From Limnochordia bacterium (GTDB lineage: Bacteria; Bacillota; Limnochordia; DUMW01): a stretch of DNA of 23,702 bases. Every line of letters starts with the position of its first letter. Position 1 is the first letter of the stretch. Location of the stretch: contig JALNWK010000043.1 of the NCBI GenBank assembly GCA_023230925.1, forward strand, positions 1-23,702, in the 5' to 3' direction. The position numbers and the translations under genes are program-made. Of this stretch, positions 23,149 through 23,702 are shown piece after piece. The notes under the pieces were generated by a model. The model saw only the letters and a program-made list of their open reading frames with translations, did no database searches and was not told the origin of the DNA.

Positions 23149-23616
23149 TCAACGTTGCTCCAATAAGGATAAGCATAGGCCTATGGTTAATACGTACTTA
23201 TGTTCATCCAATAGCATAGCAAGACCCTCTTTATCCCTGTTGGTTAGGACATCAGAGATGTGCTGCGCTGAGGCCAAGTGGTGTGCTTCTTCAGTTATAC
23301 AATAGAGCCCGACGATAGCATACTCACCCATGCGATATACCTCAGGCTGCTTGATTTGCCCCAGATTAACATTTGAGGCCCTGAGTCCATAGTTGTAGAC
23401 CCCCGCCTGGAACTGTTTACCTAATTTCATTCTTGTAAACAACCGACTCTTGTCCGGTGCTAATGGATTAATCATGATCTCCGGAATAATAAATCCTATA
23501 TTAGTAGTCGTATCATAGTTCCCATGAGCGGTCAATACCTGGGTGTGTTTTGTCAGCACTTCCGCAACTAAGATGGGAAAACCGAAGGAACCAGAATGAC
23601 CCAGCCGAAGGGACAT
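23149..23616 (-). CDS. hypothetical protein of unknown family
   Basis: 155 residues starting at ATG 23616, directly after an in-frame stop. I do not recognise it. It is a mixed alpha/beta composition with a histidine-rich segment E-E-A-H-H-L-A-S-A-Q-H (about 109-119), an acidic/basic helix, and a hydrophobic end. No ribosome binding site is visible in the 15 bases before the ATG, so it could be a fragment of a longer gene or an open frame by chance. Its length and lack of low-complexity sequence favour real or recently broken coding. It lies on the same strand as, and 112 bases upstream of, the 332-residue gene. Confidence 0.4.
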   Translation of the reverse strand: MSLRLGHSGSFGFPILVAEVLTKHTQVLTAHGNYDTTTNIGFIIPEIMINPLAPDKSRLFTRMKLGKQFQAGVYNYGLRASNVNLGQIKQPEVYRMGEYAIVGLYCITEEAHHLASAQHISDVLTNRDKEGLAMLLDEHKYVLTIGLCLSLLEQR

Positions 23617-23702
23617 TTAACGGACTACGCGTTTCGGCCGTAGATCTGACAGAGACCTTTTGTACCAACAGACCAACAAAGGAAGTTCGTAAGCATTGGA
23701 AG

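Noticed and set aside
1..23702. CRISPR arrays, tRNA or rRNA genes, insertion sequences
   Set aside because: No regularly spaced repeats, cloverleaf or rRNA-like sequence, transposase reading frame or terminal inverted repeats were seen.

Overview
This window is a chromosomal stretch from an endospore-forming member of the Bacillota. The evidence is a nearly complete spoIIIA operon, spoIVB, and the conserved run accB-accC-asp23-amaP-nusB-xseA-xseB-ispA-dxs-tlyA-nadK-argR-recN-spoIVB, all on the + strand. Base composition looks close to balanced and GTG/TTG starts are frequent. I would guess an anaerobic, deep-branching lineage (Limnochordia or Clostridia-like), but nothing here fixes the class.

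Layout: (1) 1-764 holds a possible membrane-protein remnant, a small two-helix membrane protein and a strong intrinsic terminator. (2) 871-4914 is spoIIIAB-AC-AD-AE-AF-AG-AH, without the usual first gene spoIIIAA (ATPase). (3) 5039-6871 is accB-accC, encoding biotin carrier protein and biotin carboxylase for malonyl-CoA synthesis. (4) 7106-8322 is the alkaline-shock cluster asp23/amaP/DUF2273. (5) 8351-12110 is nusB, a TsaD-like paralogue, xseA, xseB and ispA. (6) 12271-12907 is a large non-coding structured region that I identify as an OLE (ornate large extremophilic) RNA. Its protein partner gene oapA follows directly at 12918-13553. (7) 13550-19491 is dxs, tlyA, nadK, argR and recN, tightly packed. 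(8) 19615-20898 is spoIVB. (9) After spoIVB the expected spo0A is missing. Instead there is a frameshifted, truncated lactonase-like pseudogene (21001-21478), followed by three convergent minus-strand genes of uncertain function, two of which look like envelope or secreted-type proteins.

The main discovery target is the OLE RNA/OapA module. Between ispA and dxs there are about 800 bases with no credible protein. They carry a good sigma-A promoter, a perfect 8-bp closing helix joining the two ends (12281-12288 with 12873-12880), many strong local hairpins including one with a GNRA loop, and a terminal hairpin beside the oapA ribosome binding site. The location, size and downstream protein (membrane protein with a DxxxD motif) match the known OLE system. 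OLE is a membrane-associated ribonucleoprotein linked to cold, ethanol and magnesium stress in extremophilic Bacillota.

The genes group around sporulation (SpoIIIAB-AH channel; SpoIVB signalling protease for sigma-K activation), fatty acid and isoprenoid precursor synthesis (AccBC, IspA, Dxs), NADP supply (NadK), DNA repair (XseAB, RecN) and arginine control (ArgR). This grouping is an ancient conserved neighbourhood in Bacillota rather than a single pathway.
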